From Sva-07 sp963829585 (GTDB lineage: Bacteria; Actinomycetota; Acidimicrobiia; Acidimicrobiales; Ilumatobacteraceae), in the NCBI GenBank assembly GCA_963829585.1, contig CAWHJD010000021.1, forward strand, positions 62,001 through 126,000: a stretch of 64,000 bases of DNA, written 5' to 3'. Positions 33,457-41,401 of the stretch are shown here, one piece after another; position 1 is the first letter of the stretch, and every line of letters starts with the position of its first letter. The position numbers were made by a program, and so were the translations under genes. The notes below the pieces were generated by a model. The model saw only the letters and a list, made by a program, of their open reading frames with translations, was not told where the DNA came from and searched no databases.

Positions 33457-34026
33457 TCAGGCCTCCGGCTCGCGATCGGGCGGGTCGTCGACGATCTCCG
33501 CGTCGACGATGTCGGCGTCGGGATCGACGCTGAAGTCGTCAGGGGCCAGTTGATCGAGGAAATCGCGGAACTGGTCGACCTCGGCATCGATCTCGGCCTC
33601 GTCGAGGACCAGCTCACCCTCCGGTTCCGGGTACGTGCCGGCTTCATCGAGCACGTGCTCGCTGACGTACAGCGGCGCATGCAGTCGAACGGCGAGCGCG
33701 ATCCCGTCGGACGGACGCGTGTCGAGTCGGAGATCGCCCGTGGGTCCGCTGACGGCGAGGTTGGCGATGAACGCGCCGTCCTGGAAGTCGACGACCTCGA
33801 CGGCGTCGAGATGCCCGTCGAAACGCTGGACGAGGGTCGCCATCAGGTCGTGGGTCATGGGTCGCGGCAACGCCTGGCCCTGGGCAGCGAGCGCGATCGA
33901 TGCCGCCTCGGCACCACCGACGACGATCGGCAGCAGCCGGTTGGGTTCATCGTGCTCGCGCAGCACGAGGACGGAGGCCCCGGTCATGGGGTCCATCTGG
34001 ATTCCGATGAGGTCGACCAACAGCAT
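33457..34026 (-). CDS. Bifunctional nuclease family protein (DUF151)
   Basis: The 189-aa protein has LVLREHDEPNRLLPIVVGGAEAASIALAAQG, MTHDLMATLVQRFDGHLDAVEV and DTRPSDGIALAVRLHAPLYV, the core of the DUF151 fold. An acidic C-terminal tail ends in DDPPDREPEA. It lies six bases upstream of the radical SAM gene and starts the operon. DUF151 proteins have reported nuclease activity in plants, and an archaeal or bacterial role is unclear. Confidence 0.88.
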   Translation of the reverse strand: MLLVDLIGIQMDPMTGASVLVLREHDEPNRLLPIVVGGAEAASIALAAQGQALPRPMTHDLMATLVQRFDGHLDAVEVVDFQDGAFIANLAVSGPTGDLRLDTRPSDGIALAVRLHAPLYVSEHVLDEAGTYPEPEGELVLDEAEIDAEVDQFRDFLDQLAPDDFSVDPDADIVDAEIVDDPPDREPEA

Positions 34027-34086
34027 GAAACCATGATACGGACCACATCACCATTTCTCACATATCCACAGCAACTTCTTACGTGG

Positions 34087-35013
34087 TCACGACCCAAGGT
34101 CGGGCAGAACGGCGTCGACCGCGCCGCGATCGGGCAGCATGAGCCCGGTGACGCTCACGGAGAGCGCGCTGGCGACGTTGGCGAACCGCACCGATGGCTC
34201 CCAGTCGGCTCCCTCGAGGCGACGTACGGCCACTGCGGCAATGAAGACATCCCCGGCCCCGGTCTCGTCGAGCACCTCGACAGGCAGCGTCGGGACCTGG
34301 ATCATCCGGTCGTGATCGGCCAGCAACGCGCCCGACGCCTCGGTCTTGATGATCACCCGACGTGCGCCGACCTCCAACAACTCGCGTGCAGCCAACCGTG
34401 GCCAGAACTCGGATCTCGTGCCCCGACCCACCAGTTGGGCCGCCTCGACGAGGTCCGGCGTGACGACCTCGGCTGCGACGAGAGCGTCTCTGCGGACCCG
34501 CTCCGGTGGCGCAGGATCGAGGAACAACGGGATACCCCGCTCGGTGAGGTACCCCGCGACCGCCGACAGTGCATCCCGAGGGACTTCAGCTTGAGCAATG
34601 ACGATGTCGTCTCGCCCCAGGCCCGCGAGATGCGGCTCGATGTCCGCCCAGGACAATCGCTTGTTGGCACCGGGCGCGAAGACGAGTGACCGATGCTTGC
34701 CACCGGCGAGTTCGATGGCGACGAATCCGGTCGCGTGGTCGGCCACCAGCGTCACCCCGCTGATGTCGACACCGTCGGCTTCGACTGCGGCGGCACAATC
34801 ACGGCCGAACTCGTCGTTGCCGACGCAGGCCACGAGGAGCACGTCGGCCCCGAGGCGCGCCGCCGCACGAGCGACGTTGCCACCCTTGCCTCCTGGCTCG
34901 GCGTGATGGCGCTCGGCGAGCAGCGGCGCCTGACCCGCCGACTCGTGGAGGTCGAACAGATGGAGGTCCATGTTCAGCCCGCCGATGACCACGATCCGAC
35001 CCGCTGCGTCCAC
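34087..35013 (-). CDS. PfkB-family carbohydrate kinase (ribokinase-like)
   Basis: The 308-aa kinase has an N-terminal IVVIGGLNMDLHLFDL, the substrate-binding signature GGKGGNVARAAARLGA, and the ATP-site signature DETGAGDVFIAAVAV with the catalytic Asp. Overall it most resembles ribokinase (GANKRLS, LFLDPAPPE). It phosphorylates a sugar or nucleoside in the cytoplasm; the substrate is not evident. GTG 35013 sits behind a GGAG. The gene stands alone, codirectional with the DUF151 operon 60 bp downstream. Confidence 0.88.
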   Translation of the reverse strand: MDAAGRIVVIGGLNMDLHLFDLHESAGQAPLLAERHHAEPGGKGGNVARAAARLGADVLLVACVGNDEFGRDCAAAVEADGVDISGVTLVADHATGFVAIELAGGKHRSLVFAPGANKRLSWADIEPHLAGLGRDDIVIAQAEVPRDALSAVAGYLTERGIPLFLDPAPPERVRRDALVAAEVVTPDLVEAAQLVGRGTRSEFWPRLAARELLEVGARRVIIKTEASGALLADHDRMIQVPTLPVEVLDETGAGDVFIAAVAVRRLEGADWEPSVRFANVASALSVSVTGLMLPDRGAVDAVLPDLGS

Positions 35014-35124
35014 ACCACTGACTGAACTCCGCCGCGGCACCCGGCACCAGAGACCGAGGTCCCCACGTGGCATCGACGACGAACGACGGACCCGGCGCGA
35101 GCAGCTACCGACAGCCGGGCGGGA

Positions 35125-36144
35125 TCACCAGCGGTTCCGGGCCTCTTCGGCGAACCCGTCGAGACCCTCGAACGTCGCAGCCCTGCCGTCGTCGGCGCAG
35201 ACCATGCCGGCCCACGTGCCGAAACACTGGTGGACCTCCATCTTCAGCACCTTGAGATCGGTCGAGTCGTACCGATCGAAGAACGGCGTGAGTTCCACGT
35301 CGACCTGACCCGACCCCGGGGTACGGACCCGCCACGGATGCATCGGTCGGTCCCACTCGTAGATCCACTCGAGTTCCTCGTGGATCTTGGTGAGACGGCC
35401 GTCGATACACAGCGCGTTCTCCGTGAACCCCGTTCCCTCGGTCCACTTCCCACCGAACTGCAGACCCACGGTCCGACCGTCGGCCGCCACACCCGACGCG
35501 GCCGCCCAGTTCCACCGGTTCGAGTAGGGCCAGACACCGCGACCGAGGTCCTGGACCGCGTACGCCGGAGCATCCTGTCCGATCGTCCACGCCCGATCTC
35601 CCACGCGGATCGATCCCGACGCCGGGCGCGTGTTCTGTTTCGAGGTGAACTGGAAACGCCGATCGCTCCAGGGAATGACGACATTGAGTGACTCGTGCCC
35701 TGGCGGTTTCACCACCGAGATGTCGACATCGATCTCACCGAGCCTCGACGACGGGGCCGATGCAGTGAGCCGAGTGGCGTCGGAGCGCTCGTCGATCGTG
35801 AGTTCGAACCCGTTCCGGGACGCCGTGACCCTGCCGGTGCAGACGTCCTGTGGGAGTGAGAACCCGCGACCGAACGGTACGAGCATCGAGGCGTCCGCCT
35901 CCGCCAGGTCCCCGCGATCGAGGATCCACACGCTCGACAGGCCGGCGTAGTCGATGTCGGCGTAGACGAACGAGACGATGACCTCGGGGGCGATCACGCA
36001 CCAGTAGTCCCAGCGCTTCTTGCGGCCGAACGCTCGGCTCAGATTCGCTCGGAGGAGAGGCTGCCGCGACCAGCCACGGGCCTCAGGGTTCAGCCGACCT
36101 CGTGAATCACACAGGTCGACCGAACCGCTGATCTCGCGCTCCAC
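35125..36144 (-). CDS. DUF2804 family protein
   Basis: The 339-aa protein has the DUF2804 pattern: N-terminal GRLNPEARGWSRQPL, KRWDYWCVIAPEVIVSFVYADIDYAG, a central GRGVWPYSNRWNWAAASG and GLQFGGKWTEGTGFTENAL, and a C-terminal QCFGTWAGMV. It is probably a beta-rich cytoplasmic protein related to lipocalin-like or hydroxyneurosporene-synthase-like domains. The function is unknown. It ends 112 bp upstream of the PfkB gene on the same strand. Confidence 0.85.
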   Translation of the reverse strand: MEREISGSVDLCDSRGRLNPEARGWSRQPLLRANLSRAFGRKKRWDYWCVIAPEVIVSFVYADIDYAGLSSVWILDRGDLAEADASMLVPFGRGFSLPQDVCTGRVTASRNGFELTIDERSDATRLTASAPSSRLGEIDVDISVVKPPGHESLNVVIPWSDRRFQFTSKQNTRPASGSIRVGDRAWTIGQDAPAYAVQDLGRGVWPYSNRWNWAAASGVAADGRTVGLQFGGKWTEGTGFTENALCIDGRLTKIHEELEWIYEWDRPMHPWRVRTPGSGQVDVELTPFFDRYDSTDLKVLKMEVHQCFGTWAGMVCADDGRAATFEGLDGFAEEARNRW

Positions 36145-36157
36145 GCAGCCCGGCGTG

Positions 36158-36553
36158 TCAGCGCTCGGAGAGGACGCGGCCGTGAACCGTCAGCGCCCAG
36201 ATGATGGTGATGTCCAACGCGATGACGACGATCGCCCAGACCGGGTACCAGGGCAGCCAGAAGAACATCGAGATCATGCTGCCCAGTGCCACGAAGACGC
36301 CGACGGTGCGAGCCAGCACGTTGCCGGAGAAGATGCCGAATCCGGCGGCGATGACGAGCAGCCCGATGATCATGTGGATCCATCCCCACGTCGTTGCGTC
36401 GAGTTGGACGAGGTAGTCCGGGGTCAGGACCAGGATCTCGTCCTCGAGGATGCCCACCAAGCCGGCGAAGGCCTGGAAGATTCCCACGGTGATCAAGATG
36501 ATGCCTGCGAACATCACCCAGCCGGCACCTGCCTCACTGTGTTGCTCTGACAT
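36158..36553 (-). CDS. Four-span membrane protein of unknown function
   Basis: The 131-aa protein from ATG 36553 (AAAGGGG seven bases upstream) has four hydrophobic helices: WVMFAGIILITVGIFQAFAGLVGI, WGWIHMIIGLLVIAAGFGIF, LARTVGVFVALGSMISMFFWL and VWAIVVIALDITIIWAL. Proteins of this layout, with a conserved WGWIH motif, are common in actinobacteria and uncharacterised. Confidence 0.75.
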   Translation of the reverse strand: MSEQHSEAGAGWVMFAGIILITVGIFQAFAGLVGILEDEILVLTPDYLVQLDATTWGWIHMIIGLLVIAAGFGIFSGNVLARTVGVFVALGSMISMFFWLPWYPVWAIVVIALDITIIWALTVHGRVLSER

Positions 36554-36660
36554 GGCTGAACCCCTTTCGAGTACCGGTCGCGCGCGGTTGCCGCGACCCT
36601 CTTCTGATGGTCCCACCCGATCGAGCCGGACAACATCGTCCAATCTGGGTGATTACCGGG

Positions 36661-37122
36661 TCACTCGGCGAGTGCTGCAGCGGCGAGAGCCTGCAGCGTC
36701 TGCTCCATGCCGCGACGATTGTGTTCGGCTCGATCATGGACTCCGCTCGCCGGACCACTCGCCTTCTTCGCCAAGGCGTTGCGGCGATCGGTCCACGTCT
36801 CGGTGACGCGGCAGCCATCAGGTGTCTCCTCGAAGTCGTAGGCCCACTCGGCGACCTTGAACGGTCCGACGGTCACGAGGAACGAGAATCGTCTGCCCGG
36901 CTCCGAATCGATCACCTTCGCGATCGTCGACCACGATTTGTCGCCGTTGCGATTCTCGCCCTTGAACCGCGCGCCGGGCACGGGGCCGGTGGAACCCTTC
37001 ACCCAGATGCCGCCCTGATTCTCGGGCGACCATTCACCCATGCGCGGGAGGTCGGACACGAGTGCCCAGACCCGCGCGGCGGGCGCCGTGATCTCTCGGG
37101 TGACCGAGACCTGATCGCTCAT
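36661..37122 (-). CDS. SRPBCC family protein (polyketide cyclase/dehydrase-like)
   Basis: The 153-aa protein has the START/SRPBCC pattern ITAPAARVWALVSDLPRMGEWSPENQGG, a central FKGENRNGDKSWSTIAKV and a long C-terminal helix. It should form a helix-grip fold with a hydrophobic pocket. No substrate is indicated. ATG 37122 fits the family N-terminus. Confidence 0.8.
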   Translation of the reverse strand: MSDQVSVTREITAPAARVWALVSDLPRMGEWSPENQGGIWVKGSTGPVPGARFKGENRNGDKSWSTIAKVIDSEPGRRFSFLVTVGPFKVAEWAYDFEETPDGCRVTETWTDRRNALAKKASGPASGVHDRAEHNRRGMEQTLQALAAAALAE

Positions 37123-37272
37123 CCTTCCCCCTCCGACGAAGTGTCCACATCCACGTTGGCACCATACGCCCACCAACATCACGCCCACCAACGTCGAGGT
37201 GCGCCGCTCAAGTTCGTGCACTACAGTTCCGATAGCGGAGAGTCCGATGCAAACGAACGGAGCGACAGAATC

Positions 37273-38046
37273 GTGTCGATCTCAGCCGAAGTCCAACGCG
37301 CCACGCTGATCATCACCCCGGGGCAACTTCTCTCGGGGTCGTTGCGCGTCCCGTATCGCGACGGCGACGACGAGTCACTCCTGCGCAGCTACTTGGTCTT
37401 CGTCCGAGAGATGCGTGGCCAACGCCACGCCCGGTCGGTGACATTGCGCAGTGCTGACATCGCCACCATCGCCGACCATCTGGACACCAGCGATGACGTG
37501 GTGCTCGGCAGGCTGCTCGACCTCATGGGCGTCACCCGCGCCCAACGCAAACTCCTGCTCGGCATGCTCGCTGCCGGCGCGCTCACGATCGTGGCAACAG
37601 GTTCGATCCCGGCCGCCGCCATCTCCGACATCGGTACCGTCGACCTCCAGCCACCGATCGAGCAAGCCGTACCCGAGGTGGTGGTTCCCCGTGCCGAGAC
37701 CGTGGTTCCGGCTGACGCCGACACGGTAACGGTCGAAGTGGATGCACCACCGGCCGTTGCCGCTGTGGAAGTGCCGCCGGTGGTCGCCTCCGCCCCCACC
37801 GGACCCGACACCGCACGTGAATTCGACGAGGCGATCGGCGCCGCCATCGACGGATCCACCGTCGCAGTCATCGCCCCACCACCCGTCGACGACGGCATCG
37901 CCATCGGCACCGCCGACGACGGTTCCACCGTCGCAGTCGTTGCGCCGCCACTGCCTCCCAGCGACGCCGCCTTCGGTGTCGACGACCAGGGATTCGACGT
38001 CGGCGTGGGCTCGGCGCTCCCTCCGCCGGTCGAACCCGCCGGCTGA
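37273..38046 (+). CDS. Single-span protein with Pro/Ala/Val-rich, repeat-bearing C-terminus
   Basis: This 257-aa protein of unknown family starts at GTG 37273 with a soluble region of about 95 residues (RATLIITPGQLLSGSLRVPY, TIADHLDTSDDVVLGRLLDLMG). A hydrophobic segment LLLGMLAAGALTIVATGS follows, then a proline-, alanine- and valine-rich exterior-like region. In that tail the unit DGSTVAV(I/V)APP occurs twice, separated by a short GIAIGTADD link. A membrane-anchored protein with an extended, low-complexity outside part is likely. No catalytic motif is seen. Confidence 0.55.
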   Translation: MSISAEVQRATLIITPGQLLSGSLRVPYRDGDDESLLRSYLVFVREMRGQRHARSVTLRSADIATIADHLDTSDDVVLGRLLDLMGVTRAQRKLLLGMLAAGALTIVATGSIPAAAISDIGTVDLQPPIEQAVPEVVVPRAETVVPADADTVTVEVDAPPAVAAVEVPPVVASAPTGPDTAREFDEAIGAAIDGSTVAVIAPPPVDDGIAIGTADDGSTVAVVAPPLPPSDAAFGVDDQGFDVGVGSALPPPVEPAG

Positions 38047-38097
38047 TCCATCGAGCACGAGCGGAATAGCGCTGCCGGACATCGGGTTCAACCCAGC

Positions 38098-38451
38098 ATG
38101 TCCGCTTTCACGTCCGATCTGACCCGTCGCGGTTTCGATGCACTGAACGCGGTGATACGCCCGGCAGTTCGATCCGGAATCGGCAATCCGCTGCCGGTCG
38201 GAGCGGGTGCGGTGAACATCGAGACGACGGGCCGTCGCTCAGGCCTCCCGCGGACGGTGCCGGTCCTGGCGACCCGCCTCGGCGACAGCCTCACCGTGAG
38301 CACGGTGCGCGACGACTCCCAGTGGCTCCGCAACATCGAGGCCGACGCAAACGTCGGTGTGTGGCTCTACGGACGTCGCCGAGCCGCGACCGCCACGGTC
38401 TCGCGCGGGGTCATCAACACCGTCCGCCTCGAACTCGAACCGGCCGCCTGA
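38098..38451 (+). CDS. Deazaflavin (F420)-dependent nitroreductase-like protein
   Basis: The 117-aa split-barrel protein has VNIETTGRRSGLPRTVPVLATRLGDSL and SQWLRNIEADANVGVWLYGRRRAATA, the pattern of the DDN/nitroreductase-quinone reductase family that uses coenzyme F420. This fits an F420-making actinobacterium. The protein is somewhat shorter than the usual ~145 aa, ending soon after the last strand. Confidence 0.8.
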   Translation: MSAFTSDLTRRGFDALNAVIRPAVRSGIGNPLPVGAGAVNIETTGRRSGLPRTVPVLATRLGDSLTVSTVRDDSQWLRNIEADANVGVWLYGRRRAATATVSRGVINTVRLELEPAA

Positions 38452-38466
38452 TCGCCGGTCGGTCCG

Positions 38467-38847
38467 TCAACCCCCCGACGAACCGACCGGCTCGCAGTCG
38501 TTCCCGCAACCTGTCGACGATCCGCCGAATCCGGCCGGCGCCGGGCGATGCAGCACTGCGCCGCTGGGTGAGAAGGCGACCGTGCTCTCGTCGACCGTTG
38601 CCTCGCCGTCGATGATGAGGCTGTATCCACCCGCCTCGGAAGGTGGGTAGCAGAGCGAGACCGCCGGTCGTTCAGTTGCGTTGCGCGCAGTCCTACGGCC
38701 GACGTCCATCACCAGGCAGTCCCCCTCCCATCTCGGTGTGACCGCCACGATGTGGGCTCGCAGGTCGTCGCTCACCGTCAGCAGGTAGGCGAACCCGTAC
38801 TCGGAGATGGCTGCCGCAAGATCGGGCAGGGCGACCGGAATGCTCAT
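38467..38847 (-). CDS. Pyridoxamine 5'-phosphate oxidase-like split-barrel protein
   Basis: The 126-aa protein has AISEYGFAYLLTVSDDLRAHIVAVTPRWEGD, RRTARNATERPAVSLCYPPSEAGGYSLIIDGEA and a C-terminal HRPAP, as in small PPOX-type flavin/F420 proteins. The tail CGNDCEPVGSSGG is Cys-containing. ATG 38847 is the start. The gene converges with the nitroreductase-like gene. Confidence 0.75.
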   Translation of the reverse strand: MSIPVALPDLAAAISEYGFAYLLTVSDDLRAHIVAVTPRWEGDCLVMDVGRRTARNATERPAVSLCYPPSEAGGYSLIIDGEATVDESTVAFSPSGAVLHRPAPAGFGGSSTGCGNDCEPVGSSGG

Positions 38848-38929
38848 GGGCCAAGCGTAGGCAGACATCGGCCCATCGGTTGCCACGCCGACACCGTCTA
38901 CTGTGAGCACGGCACGAGGGGGCACGAGG

Positions 38930-40126
38930 ATGGCAACACCAGTCGACGAACCGACCGAATCGATCGCCGAGTTCCGCGCGCGCGTCCGGGCATTCTTCGC
39001 CGCCCTGCCCGGTGTCCTCGCTCCTCTCCACGGCACAGTCGACCGGGGCAAGGCGTACCGGCGGACCCTGTGCGATGCCGGCCTGGCCGGCATCTCGTAT
39101 CCGACGCACCTCGGGGGCGCCGGACTTCCCGCCGAGTTCGAATCCGCCTTCCGTGACGAGAGTCTGGAACTCCTGCCCGGCGAAGACGCGCTCTTCGGCC
39201 TGGGTCTCGGCATGGTCGTGCCGACGCTTCGCGACCACGCCTCGGACGAACTCCAGCAACGATTCATCCCGCCTGCCTTGCGCGGCGAGGAGATCTGGTG
39301 CCAGCTCTTCTCCGAGCCCGGCGCCGGATCCGATCTCGCCGGGCTCACGACCCGTGCGGTCCGTGACGGCGACGAGTGGATCGTCACCGGACAGAAGGTG
39401 TGGACCTCGCAGGCCCACATCGCGGACCTCGGCATCCTCCTGGCCCGCACCGACTTCGACGCACCCAAACACAGCGGGATCACGATGTTCGCCCTGCCGA
39501 TGCACCAACCCGGCGTGACCGTTCGTCCACTCGTCCAGATGACGGGTGCCGCCGAGTTCAACGAGGTCTTCCTCGACGAGGCCCGGGTCCCTGCCGACTG
39601 GGTGGTCGGCGACGTCAACGGCGGATGGGGTCTCGCCGTTGCGTTGCTCGGACACGAGCGGACATCACTCGGGCGCGGCCAGCTGACCGACGACGAGAAC
39701 AAGTCGAAAGCAGGACGTTCACCGCTTCCGTTCAGTGGTCTGGTCGCGCGGGCATCGGAGCGCGACCGCCTCGACGACGCCACCATCCGCGACGACCTCG
39801 CCGTGGTCTACACGGGCGAACGGCTCGTCCCCTGGGGAACCAGTCGACGTCTTCACCCCTCGGTCGGCAAGCTCTGGAGAACCATCCAGGGCCGCCACTG
39901 CGCCCAGACGGCCCACCTGATCGGTGGCGCGAGCGCAATGGCGTGGGAGCCCGACGACACCGACGCCGACTACTGGGCGTATCACGTCCTCAACTGCCGC
40001 GGGATGTCGCTCGGCGGAGGTACCGACGAGATCCAGAAGAACACCCTCGGCGAACGGGTCCTCGGGCTGCCTCGCGAGCCGGGACCCGACCGCAACGCGC
40101 CCTTCTCGGACCTGCCGAGGAACTGA
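38930..40126 (+). CDS. Acyl-CoA dehydrogenase
   Basis: The 398-aa flavoprotein has LAGISYPTHLGGAGLP near the N-terminus, CQLFSEPGAGSDLAGLTTRAV and WIVTGQKVWTSQAHIADLGILLART (the two FAD/substrate signatures), and a C-terminal GGGTDEIQKNTLGERVLGLPRE. The length matches the family. It oxidises an acyl-CoA at the alpha-beta bond, but chain specificity is not evident, and a role in steroid or terpenoid breakdown is possible in such bacteria. ATG 38930 lies just after a GGGGG-rich stretch. Confidence 0.9.
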   Translation: MATPVDEPTESIAEFRARVRAFFAALPGVLAPLHGTVDRGKAYRRTLCDAGLAGISYPTHLGGAGLPAEFESAFRDESLELLPGEDALFGLGLGMVVPTLRDHASDELQQRFIPPALRGEEIWCQLFSEPGAGSDLAGLTTRAVRDGDEWIVTGQKVWTSQAHIADLGILLARTDFDAPKHSGITMFALPMHQPGVTVRPLVQMTGAAEFNEVFLDEARVPADWVVGDVNGGWGLAVALLGHERTSLGRGQLTDDENKSKAGRSPLPFSGLVARASERDRLDDATIRDDLAVVYTGERLVPWGTSRRLHPSVGKLWRTIQGRHCAQTAHLIGGASAMAWEPDDTDADYWAYHVLNCRGMSLGGGTDEIQKNTLGERVLGLPREPGPDRNAPFSDLPRN

Positions 40127-40165
40127 CGGCACTCGGTCCGGCGACGCCGCCGGCCTCTTCCTGAT

Positions 40166-40190
40166 ATTCCCGACCGGTTTTGTCGGGTAT
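40166..40190. promoter_or_regulatory. Inverted repeat upstream of peroxiredoxin
   Basis: CCCGAC (40169-40174) and GTCGGG (40182-40187) form an inverted repeat around a 7-bp T-rich centre, with partly matching AT flanks, about 65 bp before the peroxiredoxin ATG. The size and AT-flanked form recall operators of Rrf2-type redox regulators. A terminator for the dehydrogenase gene is the alternative, but no T-run follows. Confidence 0.45.
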
Positions 40191-40255
40191 TGAGGTAACT
40201 TGCTCCGGTGACGACGTCGATCGACGTTGCACCGGTCCATCACAGGAGATCCACC

Positions 40256-40891
40256 ATGACTGTTCGTCTCGGCGACATCGCACCCGACTTCACCGCCCCG
40301 ACCACGCAGGGCGAGATCAGCTTCCACGAGTGGCTCGGCGACTCGTGGGGTGTGCTCTTCAGCCACCCCAAGGACTTCACGCCCGTCTGCACGACCGAAC
40401 TCGGCTACGTGGCCAAGATCAAGCCCGAATTCGACAAGCGCAACGTCAAGGTCATCGGCCTCTCGGTCGATCCGGTCGAGAGCCACGTGAAGTGGGAGGG
40501 CGACATCGAGGAGACCCAGGGCACTGCGGTCAACTTCCCGATGATCGGTGATCCCGACCGCAAGGTGGCCGACCTGTACGACATGATCCACGAGAACGCG
40601 AGCGACACGCTGACCGTGCGGTCGGTGTTCGTGATCGGGCCCGACAAGAAGGTCAAGCTGACGCTCACCTACCCGGCCTCCACCGGCCGCAACTTCGACG
40701 AGATCCTGCGCGTGATCGACAGCCTGCAGTTGACGGCCGACTACAAGGTCGCCACGCCGGCGAACTGGAAGGACGGCGAGGACGTCATCATCGTCCCGGC
40801 AGTCTCCGACGAAGACGCCAAGGCGCTCTTCCCCGCCGGCTGGAACCCCGTCAAGCCCTACCTCCGGGTCACCAAGCAGCCCAATCGCTGA
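40256..40891 (+). CDS. 1-Cys peroxiredoxin (Prx6/AhpC-TSA family)
   Basis: The 211-aa protein has the peroxidatic motif HPKDFTPVCTTEL with Cys near residue 47, followed by VIGLSVDPVESHVKWEGDI, and the long C-terminal domain of the 1-Cys group (TPANWKDGEDVIIVPAVSDEDAKALFPAGW). It reduces hydrogen peroxide and organic peroxides. AGGAG seven bases before ATG 40256 sets the start. An inverted repeat upstream suggests redox control. Confidence 0.93.
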   Translation: MTVRLGDIAPDFTAPTTQGEISFHEWLGDSWGVLFSHPKDFTPVCTTELGYVAKIKPEFDKRNVKVIGLSVDPVESHVKWEGDIEETQGTAVNFPMIGDPDRKVADLYDMIHENASDTLTVRSVFVIGPDKKVKLTLTYPASTGRNFDEILRVIDSLQLTADYKVATPANWKDGEDVIIVPAVSDEDAKALFPAGWNPVKPYLRVTKQPNR

Positions 40892-40903
40892 CCATCTCCC
40901 CGG

Positions 40904-41401
40904 TCAGAGCCAGTTGGATTCCACCCAGGCCCGTACGGAGGGGGCGAGTCGATCGAGGTGATCGGCGGGGTGTTCGCGGATCTGCGTGGCCGAGATCGGA
41001 ACGGTGACGCGATCGGCGTCGACGACCACGTGGACGGCATCGAACCGCGCCGCCAACTCGACCACGTACGCATCCGACGAGAACACGGCATGCGGGCCGC
41101 CGTCATGGGGCCAGTGGTCGCGGAACAGTGCCATCCACCGCTCCCACAAGTCCTCGTCGTCGAAGTCGGTGCCGAGCCCATGGCGGACCTCGATCACCGT
41201 GACATCGGGATGCAGATCGCTCAACCACGCCGCTCGCAGCGCGCCCGGCGCCGTGTCACGCTCCGACGAACTGTTCACGAACACCACCAACCGGTCGCTG
41301 CGCGCGGCCGCCCACTCGATCATGTAGGAGTGGCCGAGATGCGGCGGGTCGAATCGACCGACGATCAACCCGGTCGCGTGGCGTTCGACAGGAACGGTCA
41401 C
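40904..41401 (-). CDS. Nicotinamide-nucleotide adenylyltransferase-like nucleotidyltransferase (NadR/NMNAT-type)
   Basis: The 165-aa protein has GRFDPPHLGHSYMI (residues 15-28), the (H/T)xGH nucleotidyl-transfer motif, and near the C-terminus ISATQIREHP, the ISxTxxR motif of NMN adenylyltransferases. It probably adenylates NMN to NAD or does a related reaction. Its start overlaps the stop of the large cyclase-ATPase by four bases (ATGA arrangement), so it is cotranscribed as the downstream gene. Confidence 0.85.
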   Translation of the reverse strand: MTVPVERHATGLIVGRFDPPHLGHSYMIEWAAARSDRLVVFVNSSSERDTAPGALRAAWLSDLHPDVTVIEVRHGLGTDFDDEDLWERWMALFRDHWPHDGGPHAVFSSDAYVVELAARFDAVHVVVDADRVTVPISATQIREHPADHLDRLAPSVRAWVESNWL

